A stretch of DNA of 64,000 bases from Takifugu bimaculatus (GCA_004026145.2 CP034994.1:16412400-16476399), one strand, 5' to 3'. Positions 48,571 through 59,439 are shown, numbered from the stretch's first letter. Program-made: numbers and translations. Notes: generated from the letters alone by a model not told the origin.

Positions 48571-51500
48571 CCATGTGGCTGTCCTCTCTTTCCCTGTGTT
48601 AATGTTTGTGTGTGTGTTCATTCCTTGTATGGCTCTAATCCTGACCTGGCGGGGGGGGGTCCATTTCTAACATATGCATCAGCCTCCCTCAGCCTTGCAA
48701 GTCCATCTGTGAGAAGACTCTATCCCAAATCTTCCAAATGGCCTCCTTTCCTCTCTTCCCAAATTCTTCCTGTGACACTGACATCAATCAGAGGGGAAAA
48801 GAAGCAGCATCAGATTGTTGGATCAGAGCTCACATGTGTCAGCCAACACCGTCAGCAGTGTTCTGTGTGAGTTTGGGCCCTGACCTCTAACACTGACCCC
48901 TCCCATTTGTCTCACCTCCACCTGACTCTCCACACAGTCAAGTGACCCGGAAAGTTATCGATCGGCTTTGCTTTAAAAATGGGTCGCCGGCTGTGTTTGC
49001 AGTTGTGATGCTAACATCACACGAGAATGTTGGATTTAAGCACTTCTTCAAGTTATGTTTGATTTTTTTTGTTTGTTTATTGAAAGTCTAAATACCCATC
49101 AGAGCTATTAACCCGTACCTATTAGCCTGTTAGCTTCTCTTAGCCTAGTCAGGAAATGTGGTGCATAACACACTTGTTTTCTCTGACATAGCGACAAATT
49201 GCTACGATTACACGCTCAGTAGAACTCTTAAAACAAATAAGCAGCACCAAACCGCATTACTACAAACTTTAATTACACTCGGGTGTTTTTATTGGGGGGG
49301 GGGGGTTCAGAATTTGCATGTGTCAGGTTCAGGTGGTAACGCCTTTTCATTACTTTTGTATCTGCCGCTGGGCGGGTGAGTGATTGCTGTCATTAAAATG
49401 TGGAACGGAATCATTTTTTAAAGGGCAATATAAATGAAAACCCAGTTACTATCCTAATTTTGGTAACTGGGGGATGGTTGAGTTGATGCTGGAAATGTTT
49501 GTATTCCTGCTCAACACCAAGAAACAAGCATTTTCCTGCAGCATCAACCAGTGGAGGCTGCCACGTTATCCAATCTAGGGTTTAATAAGACAAAAAAGAG
49601 ATAAATTGTGTTTTTTGTACACTTATAAATGCCTAATTGTTCCACATAGACCCTGCTACACAATCACTGTCATAAATCCTCCATATTGCACACTGAGGGC
49701 AGTAAAAACCTCCCCAGCTGTCGCAAACCCTGGAGTGGTTCTGGTCCGTGCAGGATAAAGACAACAATCGTAGGCAGAATCCCGGTAATCATCAAGATGA
49801 GCCTCTCACAATGTGACTGGAGATAAGCCAAGTTATTAACTAACCAATGAAAAGGCATATGGGACAAAGAGGCAGAACATAAACAACCCTTTAGTTTCTC
49901 TGGGCAATGACGGTAAAACGGGGCAGAAAATGACAAAAAGCAGGGAGCTGCGGCTGTGATGGAGGACCACCGACACAAGGGCTCGATTCTGCCTCGCGTA
50001 GAACTTCTGTATTTTTCATCGTGCCAGTCACAGTTTCAGTATCGACTCAGATAAAGGCCACCAAAGCCCTCACAATGACAGTGGTGTAGCTCTCAGTGGG
50101 CTTTTCCAAAGGCCCGACAGGGTCACCGAGAGTGCAGACTCGCACAGTGTGGACCCTCACCCACATCTCAGACGGTTCATTCTGCAGTTGTTAGTGCGAG
50201 CCGCCTTTGTTGGGATGAAAAACAGAGCTGGTATCCAGGCAGGCGTGCGCTGACGGACGTGGTTCCTTATGAATCGCTCCCATGAGGCCATCTTCATTTC
50301 ATGCATCGCTCAATGGGGGGACATAAAAGCTCGCAGCCTGAGATGAATTGCTGAATTTCAGGTTTTTATGAAGCCATCTTTGTGGTCCCTGCAAGCATTC
50401 AGGCATGAATCTCTATTGTGTAAACTCACAGTGGGGCAGTAAAGCCTCCTGGAGAACAGAGTTTCCTCATCAGAACGGAGACATTAAGAGATTCCAATTG
50501 GTGACATTAATCAATATCAGCTTAACATTTCAATAAAAAAGAATTTTGGCAACAAAGTGGCCCGACAAGAGAACCCTGCGCTCCCTTATTGAGTCCCCAA
50601 ATGCTTTTCAGAGCGCATTGGTTTACAGCATCCTGCCTGATTCCATAGATCACTGTCCGCTGACCCTGGAATTTGGGGGTGGGAAGTTTCAGGAGTTCCA
50701 TGGAGCAGTTCCAGTCCTGCACCTCCATTCTCACACCTGCTTATGTGGAGTTCCCCAGGGGTCGGTCGCAGGTTTACTTTAGTTCTCCTTGAAGATTCTT
50801 GCACCCTTTACATGATAATGGGGTTTAAATGAAAGAAGATCAAGCCCAGATGTGTTGATATTATGGCCCTGTGGGTCATAATTAAATGATGACAGGTCCA
50901 GCTTTGATGGCCGAACACAAATGACTACATTCATTGGCCAAAACGGTGCTCACATCAGCTCCAAACAATGAAAATAAACTGAGATGTTCTGTAAGTTGCC
51001 TAATAAAGCTGAATGGTATGATTGGAATTTAAAGGAAGATGGGAAAGAAGTGCTTTTCTACTGTAAGTATTCTTACTATAGAGGTGAATGAAGCAAGATT
51101 GCTGTAATAAGTGTAGATTTGTATTGACCTTAAAGGAGTTGTATATGAAATTTTATATTTCAGTTTAATATATAAATGTGTATGATGTGTGCAGTGTCAT
51201 GTTAAAGTCAGTATTCATAGTTTGCTATGCTTCTTCAGGATATAGTATGTCTCCTTTATATTGCACAGTTTCAGGTTTACTTCAGACTTGCCACTGTGTT
51301 CTAGTGGAGTAAAAAGTACAGTATTTGACCACTGTGGGGAATTTACCGCAGGGCATTAAAATAACATGAGGTCGACATCATTCAGAGGGTTTGTTGTTTA
51401 CATGCTGATGGCTCATTTGGACAGATGAGTCATGGAAATTCCCCAACAGTAACATCCACCCAGTTAATGGAGGCCCGATGTGAAAACAAGTTGTTTCCAA

Positions 51501-51758
51501 AATGGTAACTATGGCTACAGCATTACTGCCAAAATGTTGCTTTGCTGTCATGGAGACAGATGTTTAGGATGTCAACCCCGCTCGCCATGAGGACTCTGAT
51601 TACGTTTATGTTTAGTTCTCCATTGGTTTCACACTGTAATTCTCACTTTGCTTTCTTCTTTATTGCTCGGCCACTGCCACCTCTGCCTCCACTCACACCC
51701 GCATCCACTGCACATTTTCCACCCACAATCATCACCCTCCCCTGGGCCACCCTCGCAG
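48571..51758 (+). other. kazn: kazn intron, remainder
   Basis: No exon is seen between the short-form terminator and the SAM exons. It contains a G run at about 49293 and a small LINE reverse-transcriptase fragment at about 50690-50815. Confidence 0.75.
50690..50815 (+). mobile_element. Relic of a LINE reverse transcriptase
   Basis: The translation includes HLHSHTCLCGVPQGSVAGLL, then a stop and FSLKILAPFT. GVPQGS is the conserved RT motif found in L2 and related LINEs, usually followed by an LLFSLYM-like block, matched here with an in-frame stop. Only about 40 residues are recognisable, so the piece is old or heavily truncated. Confidence 0.6.
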
Positions 51759-51961
51759 ACTCGGACAGCCTCTGCAGCCCCACCCGTCTCAGCCTGTCAG
51801 ACGGCTCGGAGGACCAGCTGGACCGTCTCCAACAGGTGGAGCTGGCCAGGACGACGCCCATGTCTCAGTGGAGGGCGGGCACCGTGCAGGCTTGGCTGGA
51901 GGTTGTCATGGCGATGCCCATGTACATCCGCAGCTGCTCAGAGAACGTCAAGAGCGGAAAG
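51759..51961 (+). CDS. kazn: kazn exon, start of SAM domain 1
   Basis: The acceptor is CCCTCGCAG and the donor is GGAAAG|GTCGGG. It is phase 1 in and phase 0 out. It encodes DSDSLCSPTRLSLSDGSEDQ, a linker LDRLQQVELARTTPM, and the first helices of SAM1 (VQAWLEVVMAMPMYIRSCSE, then NVKSGK). It is very similar to mammalian kazrin isoform E. Confidence 0.97.
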
Positions 51962-52024
51962 GTCGGGCAGAGTCGCAGGCAGCACCTCATCTGCTGCAGC
52001 AGCTAAAACTCTGGCGTTTTGCAG
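51962..52024 (+). other. kazn: 63-bp intron inside SAM domain 1
   Basis: A very short intron with GT and AG ends. Reading through it would meet a TAA stop at 52003-52005 and lose the SAM fold, so splicing is needed. Confidence 0.9.
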
Positions 52025-52143
52025 GTTTTGCTCGGGCTGACTGATGAAGACCTGGAGCTGGGTTTAGGTGTCGGCAGCCTGATGCATCGCCGAAAACTCC
52101 GGCTGGCCATCGAGGATTACAGAGATGCTGAGAGCGGTGGAGG
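52025..52143 (+). CDS. kazn: kazn exon, rest of SAM domain 1
   Basis: It follows CGTTTTGCAG and ends at GGAGG|GTGAGA, phase 0 in and phase 2 out. It encodes VLLGLTDEDLELGLGVGSLM, then HRRKLRLAIEDYRDAESGG, the last helices of SAM1 with the typical RKL...AI helix. Confidence 0.97.
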
Positions 52144-52908
52144 GTGAGACACAAAAACTGCCCTTTCTCAATAATCAGCGGAGCAACGCTGCCATCTAGT
52201 GGATTAGTTTAGCAACAACAACGCAAAGGCGCTTTTATTTTTCTATTTTATCATGAAAAAAGTGAAAGTTAAAAAGATCTGTCAGAAAATGTAATGATTT
52301 AGGCAGAAAAATACACAACTAACGTAATGCTCTGATCTTTTTTTAACATTTCCCTGTAAATTACACTGCAATATTTTAACAAAAAAAATTAACTGGTATA
52401 TGTCAAATAAGTAGAATTTTTGTTGTCATAAACTAATCAGATCCAAAGTGAGCTTGTATTATCTTGACATAGTCATAATTATCATTTTTATCTGCAGGTA
52501 ACCTTTTATGAAATAGTTCAGTAAAAGTAGAAAATCTACTTTAAAGTTTTTAAATAGCAGAAAATAAAAGGATTTAATTATATGTTAAACTGTGTATAAT
52601 ATGCATCACTTCGGCTATATGTCTGCATACATAAGCTGTCCATTTTTTTAAAAACATCCACTGTTTACAACAAAGTCTTCTTTTAAAATTTGCCATCATT
52701 CATTAAGTGATTGGTTCTATCATGCTGTATTAGCATTGTAAAGAAATATGCATTTATTTTATGTCCTATGAATGGTTATAAGTGAGAGCAGTCCTTGCTC
52801 AAGTAAACAATCAGACAAAAGGTGTTTCTTTATATCAGAATTTTAAATATGGAAGTTTGAGCGGAGATTGCAGTGTAATCCAAGAATACAATATTTGCTC
52901 TAAAACAG
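52144..52908 (+). other. kazn: kazn intron (765 bp)
   Basis: AT-rich, with no exon or repeat recognised. Confidence 0.9.
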
Positions 52909-53140
52909 GTTGTCCAAGGCTGCAGATCTGGATCACCACTGGGTGGCCAAGGCCTGGTTAAGCGACGTGGGCCTTCCCCAGTACTCCCAGGCCTTCCACA
53001 ATCACCTAGTGGATGGGCGCATGCTGAACTCGCTGACCCGCCATGACCTTGAACGCCACCTCAACATCACTAAGAAGTTCCACCAGGTCAGCCTGCTGCT
53101 TGGCATCGAACTGCTCCAACTGCTCCAGTTCGACAAGGAG
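52909..53140 (+). CDS. kazn: kazn exon, SAM domain 2
   Basis: The acceptor is TCTAAAACAG and the donor is AAGGAG|GTGAGA. It is phase 2 in and phase 0 out. It encodes LSKAADLDHHWVAKAWLSDV, GLPQYSQAFHNHLVDGRMLN and a segment ending FHQVSLLLGIELLQLLQFDK. The whole of SAM2 is in one exon and is strongly conserved with mammalian kazrin and related liprin SAM domains. Confidence 0.97.
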
Positions 53141-53231
53141 GTGAGAACAAGACATGAATCCAGAATATTTTCCAGCTCCACATGTGAGGAAGGAAGTATT
53201 TCAGTGTGATGTCAACATGTTTGACCTCCAG
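53141..53231 (+). other. kazn: 91-bp kazn intron
   Basis: A short GT-AG intron. Nothing else is seen. Confidence 0.9.
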
Positions 53232-53333
53232 GCCCTGCAGGCCCGTCGGATACAGTGTGAGCACCAGAATGTGGATCCACTGGTTTGGACGTCTCATCGC
53301 GTCATCAAATGGATCAGAGACATTGATCTGAAG
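53232..53333 (+). CDS. kazn: kazn exon, start of SAM domain 3
   Basis: It follows TGACCTCCAG and ends at CTGAAG|GTGGGA. It has 34 codons, phase 0 on both sides. It encodes ALQARRIQCEHQNVDPLVWT, then SHRVIKWIRDIDLK, the first part of SAM3. Confidence 0.97.
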
Positions 53334-53783
53334 GTGGGAACCTGGAGACAGGTGGAACACAGTCAGAGTATCTTCAGCACTGATAATCTTTGAACCAATC
53401 CCTCCAGGACACAGCAAATATTTTTGCTGATTAGGGCTGATGTTTACTGTTGGATTCATATTTCCTAAAAGTAATTGTGCTTTTAGCAGCTGCTGTTTGG
53501 TCGCAGACTGCAGCCTCAGCTCTGTGATATCAATATAGCCAGTCAACATTGTCTATTGTCTTTATATAGGAACAATCGCCTCCATTACGAGGTGTGACTG
53601 AGGCTGACATCCTGTTAATGTCCTCAGGGACCGTCAATTTACTGTATGATGACGTCTGGAAAGTCATCAATAGGTTGTTTGTTTAGGGTCAGACCACTTT
53701 GAATGCTATTACAGGTCAGCCCAGGCCGAACGACTGCGTTCCAAATGTCACCTTTTAGCCTTCTTTCCCTTCTCCCCTTGCAG
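53334..53783 (+). other. kazn: kazn intron (450 bp)
   Basis: No exon or repeat is recognised. Confidence 0.9.
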
Positions 53784-53950
53784 GAGTTTGCTGAAAACCT
53801 CCTGAATGGTGGCGTGCACGGAGCCGTTATGGTACTGGACCCCACATTTAACACCGAGATCATGGCGAACGCGCTGGGGATCCCCGGCAACAAGCACATG
53901 GTGCGCCGCCACCTCGTGGAAGAGATGCAAACGCTGATCGGCTCCGCCTG
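53784..53950 (+). CDS. kazn: kazn exon, rest of SAM domain 3
   Basis: The acceptor is CCCCTTGCAG and the donor is CGCCTG|GTGAGA. It is phase 0 in and phase 2 out. It encodes EFAENLLNGGVHGAVMVLDP, TFNTEIMANALGIPGNKHMV and RRHLVEEMQTLIGSA, closing SAM3. Confidence 0.97.
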
Positions 53951-54093
53951 GTGAGAAGAGGGGGCCCAGGCTGCCGACCCCACCGACCTTTCATCACATT
54001 ACCCTCATTATCCTCATCAAATGCACTGTTTTCACTGCCTTTTTTTTTTTGGCCTGTCTCAGAGACTCTGATCTTTCTCACGTCCCCACTCAG

Positions 54094-54235
54094 GGCTGAT
54101 GTCCAACAGGACGGCGAGCATCTAGGCCCTGGAACGCCACCAATGCTCCTTCGCCAAAACTCCCTGGGCAGGCCGCCCAGCTCTCTGGGCAGACACGCGG
54201 ACGACGACAATTCGCTGCGAAGGAGGGCCGTCAAG
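54094..54235 (+). CDS. kazn: kazn exon, C-terminal linker
   Basis: It follows CCCCACTCAG and ends at GTCAAG|GTGGTG, phase 2 in and phase 0 out. It encodes a disordered Ser/Pro/Arg-rich segment (PGTPPMLLRQNSLGRPPSSL, then DDDNSLRRRAVK). RQNS and RRRA-type sites suggest phosphorylation. It is less conserved than the SAM exons. Confidence 0.92.
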
Positions 54236-54379
54236 GTGGTGAAAAAAATGCATTACAAGGGTGTTGCTCCCTCTTTGATTACACAATGTTTGTACCAGAC
54301 TAGTTCCATTTGTTGGAGGATCAAAGCACAACAGATAATTAACCTCCTATTTAAATGTGTTTCTTCTTCTTCTTCCTAG

Positions 54380-54538
54380 CCGCCAACGGGGTTCAGCCCG
54401 AAAGCACGCAGCGGGCGGGACACCAGCTGCCACGGCAGCTACGGCTCCCTGCCCCAGGAGGCCCGAGACCAGACCCCGCCCAGACCAGAGGGAAGCCCGA
54501 TCCGGGGATACGCCAGCATCGAGGTCTCTAACGTGTGA
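54380..54538 (+). CDS. kazn: kazn terminal coding exon
   Basis: The acceptor is TCTTCTTCCTAG. It encodes 52 residues of a Pro/Ser/Arg-rich tail ending YASIEVSNV and a TGA stop. Mammalian kazrin ends in a similar YNSLEVTNV, which looks like a PDZ-binding-type C-terminus. This fixes the end of the long isoform. Confidence 0.95.
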   Translation, partial: PPTGFSPKARSGRDTSCHGSYGSLPQEARDQTPPRPEGSPIRGYASIEVSNV

Positions 54539-55235
54539 GGTCGCCCCGGCGCCGCCAACCCGGTGGGCCCACCTGAACAGGCAGCACTTTTTTCAAAGGA
54601 ACACACTTCTTTTTTACAAGGTTCTCTTGTATTGTAGTGTACTTTGATGTCCTTCGGTGCAGTAATTTTCCTTCAAAAAAGCAACAATCGAGACGCTAAA
54701 TGAGTATTTTTCTAACATTTTGTGTTTTCATGGTCTTTTGTGAACAAGGATCTCTAAACGTTTTCTAGCTGTAGTCAACTTTTCTGGTGGAGAGAAGAGT
54801 TTTTAAAAAGTGACTGTTAAATCCGCGGTATTGTGACAATATGGAGTAAAAACATCGCTGTTTAAATTGCTTTATTATGTTTTGCTGTCTGTAAGGCCTT
54901 GTTGATGTAGCTTAAAGTACTGGACAAAAAAAACCCAACAAAATATCATTTTGGACATTGTGTTTCGTCTCAGACATCAAATCAGTTGTGTTCAAACTCC
55001 TGTAGCAGCAGCATCCCATTTTCTAAAGACACAAATGCCCCAACAATTGCAGCTAAAGCAACTTGTCCAGAATCCTGCAAGATCAGAAACTGTGCAGATG
55101 TTTTTAGGAAAAGTGTTTCTTCCAAGTGAAATAAAGATGTTTTATTGTCCAGTCCCTGTGGTGCCTATCTTGACCTCGTGACAGAAAGTGGGTGTTTCTT
55201 CTAAAACACAATAAAGAGAGGCACAAATACGTTTG
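54539..55235 (+). other. kazn: 3' UTR of the long kazn isoform
   Basis: Non-coding, AT-rich sequence runs from the TGA stop to the AATAAA signals at 55130 and 55210. The exact cleavage site is not visible. Confidence 0.75.
55130..55215 (+). promoter_or_regulatory. kazn: Poly(A) signals of the long kazn transcript
   Basis: AATAAA occurs at 55130-55135 and again at 55210-55215. The first is followed by a TGT/GT-rich stretch (55137-55162) suited to cleavage. Confidence 0.6.
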
Positions 55236-55309
55236 TGACATTAATCCAGGGGTCACTGGGGTCACACACGCTGCTGCGCATGTCTTTCTTGGTGGCAACA
55301 GGCTGGATG

Positions 55310-55981
55310 TGTTGGGATTTCTGGTTTGTGTCTGTCTTTGGCCTGCAGGGGGTGGTGTTGAGCACAATTGGGTGCAGCTGGCACTGCAGGTGGGCGCACC
55401 TGTAGGCAATTTACATCTTGCTGCCTATTTAGGCAGGTTGTGCCTGCCTGTCAGTGCTGGGGTGTCTGGTCGTGTAGGGAGTGTGCTTGTTGGTCTAGTG
55501 TGGGAGCTTGGTTGGGGTCCTTGGTGTTGGCTCCTGTTCCTGTTGCCCTCTGTTCCTGTTGCCCTGGAGGGCCGCTCCTATTCCTGTGCTCCCGGTTTTC
55601 CTGGAGGGCCGTTCCTGTTCTGTGTCTCCTGGAGGACCGCTCCTGCTCCCCTTGCAGTCTAGGAGGACTGCCTCTGCCCTCAGTGTCTCGGGGCACGTTC
55701 GTGTTGCGCCGGACTCCCGAGTCCTCGCCGGTCCAGGAGGACTGCAGCGTGTTGAGGACTCACCGGTGTTCCGAGTTCCCGGCAGTCCAGGGGGACTGCG
55801 TCTGGTTCGGGGACTCGCCGATGGACCTGGGACGGGCGGACGCTGCCTCCCGATCCCCATGCGGTCCAGGAGGACTGTTTCTGTTAATGTGTGCTCCCCT
55901 TCCCTGTAAATAAAGCCTTTGACCTCCCCACCACTGTGTCCTGGCCTGCGTTCGGGTCCGCTACCACCATGTATCGTAACA
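55310..55981 (+). mobile_element. Solo LTR of an LTR retrotransposon
   Basis: The element starts TGTTGGGAT and ends ATCGTAACA, giving TG...CA termini with a short inverted end. It is flanked on both sides by GGATG, a perfect 5-bp target-site duplication (55305-55309 and 55982-55986). A TATTTAGG promoter-like box lies at about 55426 and an AATAAA signal at 55909. The internal region and second LTR are absent, as after LTR-LTR recombination. The middle carries repeated GGAGGGCCGCTCC-type units and four short hairpins. Ty3/gypsy is likely from the 5-bp duplication and general look, but there is no coding sequence to prove the clade. The long frames in it are chance. Confidence 0.88.
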
Positions 55982-56542
55982 GGATGCTTTGCAAAGATTG
56001 GGCCTATGAATCATGAAACCACCAACGACGCTGAAAAAGAGGAAACGAGGGTCACGTAAGCGACCGACAGGGTGACTGCGTGAGTGAGGGGACGGGAGGA
56101 AGAACCCTCTATATTTACTGATTCCTCAACTGCATTTCCGTGAAGAAGTCCAGTTTCCCTTTGGTCTTGTTGTGTGTTTGGACATGCAGGGTGCTGTGAT
56201 GCAACGTCCTCGTCACGTGTTGTTTGACAGACCAGAATTAGAGCCGCCCTCAGGGTAAATATGACTTAGTCTGCTGGTGCTAATCTGCACACATTAGCCT
56301 GTGCTCTCTGTGACGCAATAAGGGATGTTTCGTCTCGGCCAGTGCGTCATCCAGGTGAGGTGCTCGAGCCACGACCAACTACCGAGTCTGCCCACGACTT
56401 TTTCTACCGTGTTTATTTCCGTGTAAATTACATTGCAAAATGACCTCGGTCATCCGTACAATGTATGAATCTACGCCTTTCAGTTAATCATTTAATTAAT
56501 GACAGCTTCAGTAAACAGAGTCAAGGTGTAATAAAGGGAAAC

Positions 56543-56582
56543 TGTGTGTGTGTGTGTGTGTGTGTGTGCGTGCGTGTGTGTG
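56543..56582. repeat. (GT)n microsatellite
   Basis: About 20 GT units with a GCGTGC interruption. Confidence 0.95.
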
Positions 56583-56968
56583 AGCGCGATGAAACAGGAA
56601 ACAGAACAAAAGCCTCAGAGGAAGACTCATCTTCAGCCACACTGTTTGTGCAGGCTGCAACTATTTTTATTGTGGAAAGTTCAAACGTGCTTTTTTCGCC
56701 TCTGTTCCAAAAGAAAAATCAAGCGTCCGAGTCTCTCCCGGGGTCCTAGGGGCTCGAAAAAATATGGCCGTCCAGCCAGCTGGCTTCACGTCAACTGTTC
56801 TGACAGCGGTGAGAGACTCGGACTGCCGACAATAAAAATTCTTGTCTGTTGGTAACGATGCAGCAGACAGGAGGGTGTGGCGCATGTATGATAAAGGCTT
56901 TCACCTGATGACTTTATTATGTTACGCTGATCTAGAGTAGGTTACACAAGTACTCCGCCCAGGTATAA

Positions 56969-57016
56969 TAAAAGCTGTTTGCGAGTTACTGTTCAACTGG
57001 TCACCTTTTGGCACTG

Positions 57017-57079
<63 letters not shown>

Positions 57080-57178
57080 TATATATATATTATATACTAT
57101 ATATAGAGAGAGAGAGACAGAGCGAGAGATAGAGATTACAGTGCCAAAAGTTGAATTGTAAGTTGTCAACAGCTTTTA
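56969..57178. repeat. Inverted-repeat element enclosing a compound microsatellite
   Basis: The left arm (56969-57020) and right arm (57135-57178) are imperfect reverse complements. The outer 11 bases (TAAAAGCTGTT) and inner 15 bases (TTTTGGCACTGTAAT) match perfectly, and a TTCAAC block matches between them. The centre is (AT)n(AC)n(AT)n(AG)n. The layout suggests a short non-autonomous DNA transposon of the foldback or MITE kind whose core became a microsatellite. Target duplication is unclear; TA is possible. Confidence 0.7.
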
Positions 57179-57180
57179 CA

Positions 57181-57181
<1 letters not shown>

Positions 57182-57225
<44 letters not shown>

Positions 57226-57262
57226 TGTATATACTGTATATATATATATAGAGAGAGAGCTA
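57182..57262. repeat. (CA)n-(TA)n-(GA)n compound microsatellite
   Basis: The order CA tract, CATAC, TA tract, GAGAGA repeats the order inside the preceding inverted-repeat element, so local duplication is likely. Confidence 0.9.
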
Positions 57263-58089
57263 TGCTTATTATAACAATAATAGTAGAGCAAAAGTGCTGC
57301 TGTTTTCATGTGATTAGCCTTTTTTCAAGCTGTCAATAAAGAGCCTGACACAATGTATCATGCATGGTCACTGTTCCACTTTTGTTGGACTTCCTGTTTC
57401 AGTTCTTGCAAAGCCGTGGGCAGGACGCCAATAATCCGTGACTAGATGTAAATTAAGACTATCTAACCCAAGGCAATCTAACCTCAAAAATATTAACTTT
57501 ACTATGCCACAAGTTGGCTAGTATAGCACCAACTTTCCATGATTAGGCCCTTTTAGTGTCTGAGCCTCATCTAGAACCAAACATTATTTTAGATAGATCA
57601 TTTTGTCGTTTAGGAGCCTACAGTTTCTTTCATTTCATTTTCAATTTAATTACTGGTAATATTGAACTGGGCCTTAAATTAATGATGTGATCATTGGTTT
57701 TGATGTACTTGGGAAACAGCATGTCTGACAATTAATGATTTTGTTACCAGATGGTAGTGCAGATGACTAGTCTTAATACATGCTTTTTTGCTGTTGTTCT
57801 GCAGGAACTACTTCACCTGACTGTTCTATTGCAAAGGACCAGCTGCTACAAGCATTCTAACAACTCAGCAACTGTTTTGAGGATCAAAATTGTGCACAAA
57901 GTACTCATCACTGGTAAATTTAACACTCGTCAAAATATGGGCATGTGAATATGTCATTTTATTTTGGACAACGTAAATAAATGAGCCACAATAAAGTCAC
58001 GTCGTTTATCACCTGCCACTAATTGCAATATAAGGCAAACTAAATTTGGAAAAGTATTTGCTTCTAAAAAGTTAGACTATTGTCAGAGA

Positions 58090-58376
58090 GCGCTGTCGGG
58101 GGTGAAGGGGTTAATGCGTCCCGCCTGTCCCGCCCTCTCTGCGGCTGAATCTGCCCGCCCGGGTCCATCCGCGCCTCGGGGAAGCTCCACTTTCTCGGAG
58201 CAGTTTGTCACCGAAATACGCCGCATTTAAGTCTGACCGAAGAGGTCGAACATTAACTCCGCCATTTCAGAGAGGACGGTCTCTTGTTGTGAAACAATGC
58301 GAAGGAAAGTTTGACGCGTCTGTGCGGTTATTAAGTGTCCATCCATGTGGAATCTGGAGCCCCTGGTCTGTCCTCG
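58090..58376 (+). promoter_or_regulatory. tmem51: CpG-rich promoter and 5' untranslated exon of tmem51
   Basis: After AT-rich intergenic DNA the sequence becomes GC- and CpG-rich and stays so to about 58620. No TATA box is seen, as usual for CpG promoters. A donor TCCTCG|GTAAGT at 58376/58377 ends the exon, and the matching acceptor is at 59439/59440. The start point is not visible. Two upstream ATGs occur, at 58297 and 58345; both open short frames that stop before the main start. Confidence 0.7.
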
Positions 58377-59439
58377 GTAAGTTGGTTCGGCAACGTTACT
58401 TTAGAGCAGGAGTCGCCTTTCCGAGTCTTTTAGCCCCTAACATCTGTGTTTAAAGCGTACGCGTTGGGCGAGCTGTGCTCGGTTTTAGGAAACCGCTGCT
58501 TTGTCGAGCTATTTCTGACTACGGCGCGACTTTTCACACGCGCCCCCGCCTCCGTGGACGTGTGTTCGGGCTAACTTGCACCGGGGGGGGGGGGGATGCG
58601 CTCGAAGCCCCTCCGCCAGCCACGGTCCTCTGTTTTAATCGCCGATAGCAGCTATGCTAACGTGTCCCGTTGCCATGGAAGTCAAGTCTCGTGCCAGGCA
58701 TTCTTTCCCCTGGCTGTCCTGGAGTTGTAGGTCGGTCTGTCTGTCGGTCTGTCGGTCTGTCCGCCTGCTGCCCCCCTTCCCCCAGCAGGTCCCAGCGTGT
58801 TTGTGGGGCGACACGCTTCGGGGGTGACGCAACCCAGGAAAAATGTGGTAGAAACAGATTAAAAGGATCTACTAAGGGTGATTTACGGGATGGTTCCTAG
58901 TCCCCCGGGGCCCCTCCTCTCATGTTCTCCAGGCCTTCCTTGTGATCAATGGCATGTTTCCCAGTAAAGGCTGGGAAGGAACACTGGTATCTGGTCACAC
59001 TTGGTGCATTTCAGAGAAACGTTTTACTGCGTGGGCGCCACTGTTGGGTAAACGTTAATCCCAGAAGTGGGCCCTCGGTGCCGGTGAGGGGGTCAGAAAG
59101 GTGGAGAGGAGAGGAATGCTGAGGGGTGTGTGTATGAATCTGTGTTCTGTGTGTGTGTTTGCCTTATTAAAGGCTTTGTTTTGCAGTTGTCAGAGCTGCG
59201 CTTATCTGCATCTACATGTTGACACTGGACGGTGACTTGCAGTAACTTCGCTGTAAATTTTTTACCACGCAACACACCTGTTCTCAGAAACCTTTCCTTC
59301 CTGTAAAAATGGGTTTGGACTTCCATGAAGACCAAACCTTTGATCGCAGGGTTGTACTTTCCCTCGCAGCAGAGGCGACACTGCTGAGACCGGGCGCCGT
59401 TGCGTTCAATTTTACATCTCTTTTATTCATTCCTTACAG
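58377..59439 (+). other. tmem51: First intron of tmem51 (1.06 kb)
   Basis: The left part continues the CpG-rich island. A short GTCTGTCG-type tandem repeat lies at about 58731-58761. No exon is seen. Confidence 0.75.

Larger units (their letters stand above)
15215..54538 (+). other. kazn: kazn gene: kazrin, periplakin-interacting adaptor
   Basis: Kazrin is a cytoplasmic and nuclear adaptor. In other vertebrates it binds periplakin and ARVCF-type catenins, influences desmosomes and RhoA, and more recently has been tied to endosome recycling. Here the spliced product has an N-terminal coiled coil (about residues 61-230), a Ser-rich linker, a Lys-rich cluster near 345, and three SAM domains (about 418-485, 490-560 and 575-650). 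It ends in the conserved ...IEVSNV tail. All junctions from 35869 onward are GT-AG and in phase. The first two exons (15215, 21512) are inferred; a further alternative first exon may lie at 2348. A short form ends at 46575 before the SAM domains. I cannot tell whether this is the teleost a or b paralogue. Confidence 0.93.
55987..58080. other. Intergenic DNA between kazn and tmem51
   Basis: No gene is recognised. It contains a GT tract, the inverted-repeat element at 56969-57178 and the CA/TA tract that follows it. It ends at the CpG-rich start of tmem51. Confidence 0.75.

Noticed and set aside
55192..55913. Open frames of 156 and 181 codons on the plus strand and several on the minus strand
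   Set aside because: They lie largely within the solo LTR, overlap each other in different frames, and have Cys/Trp/Leu- or Pro/Arg-rich composition from GC-rich repeats. They match no protein family I know.
56726..56819. 12-base inverted repeat (TCCGAGTCTCTC and its complement)
   Set aside because: A single short stem with a loop of about 70 bases, no neighbouring gene and no repeat partner. It is not distinguishable from chance.
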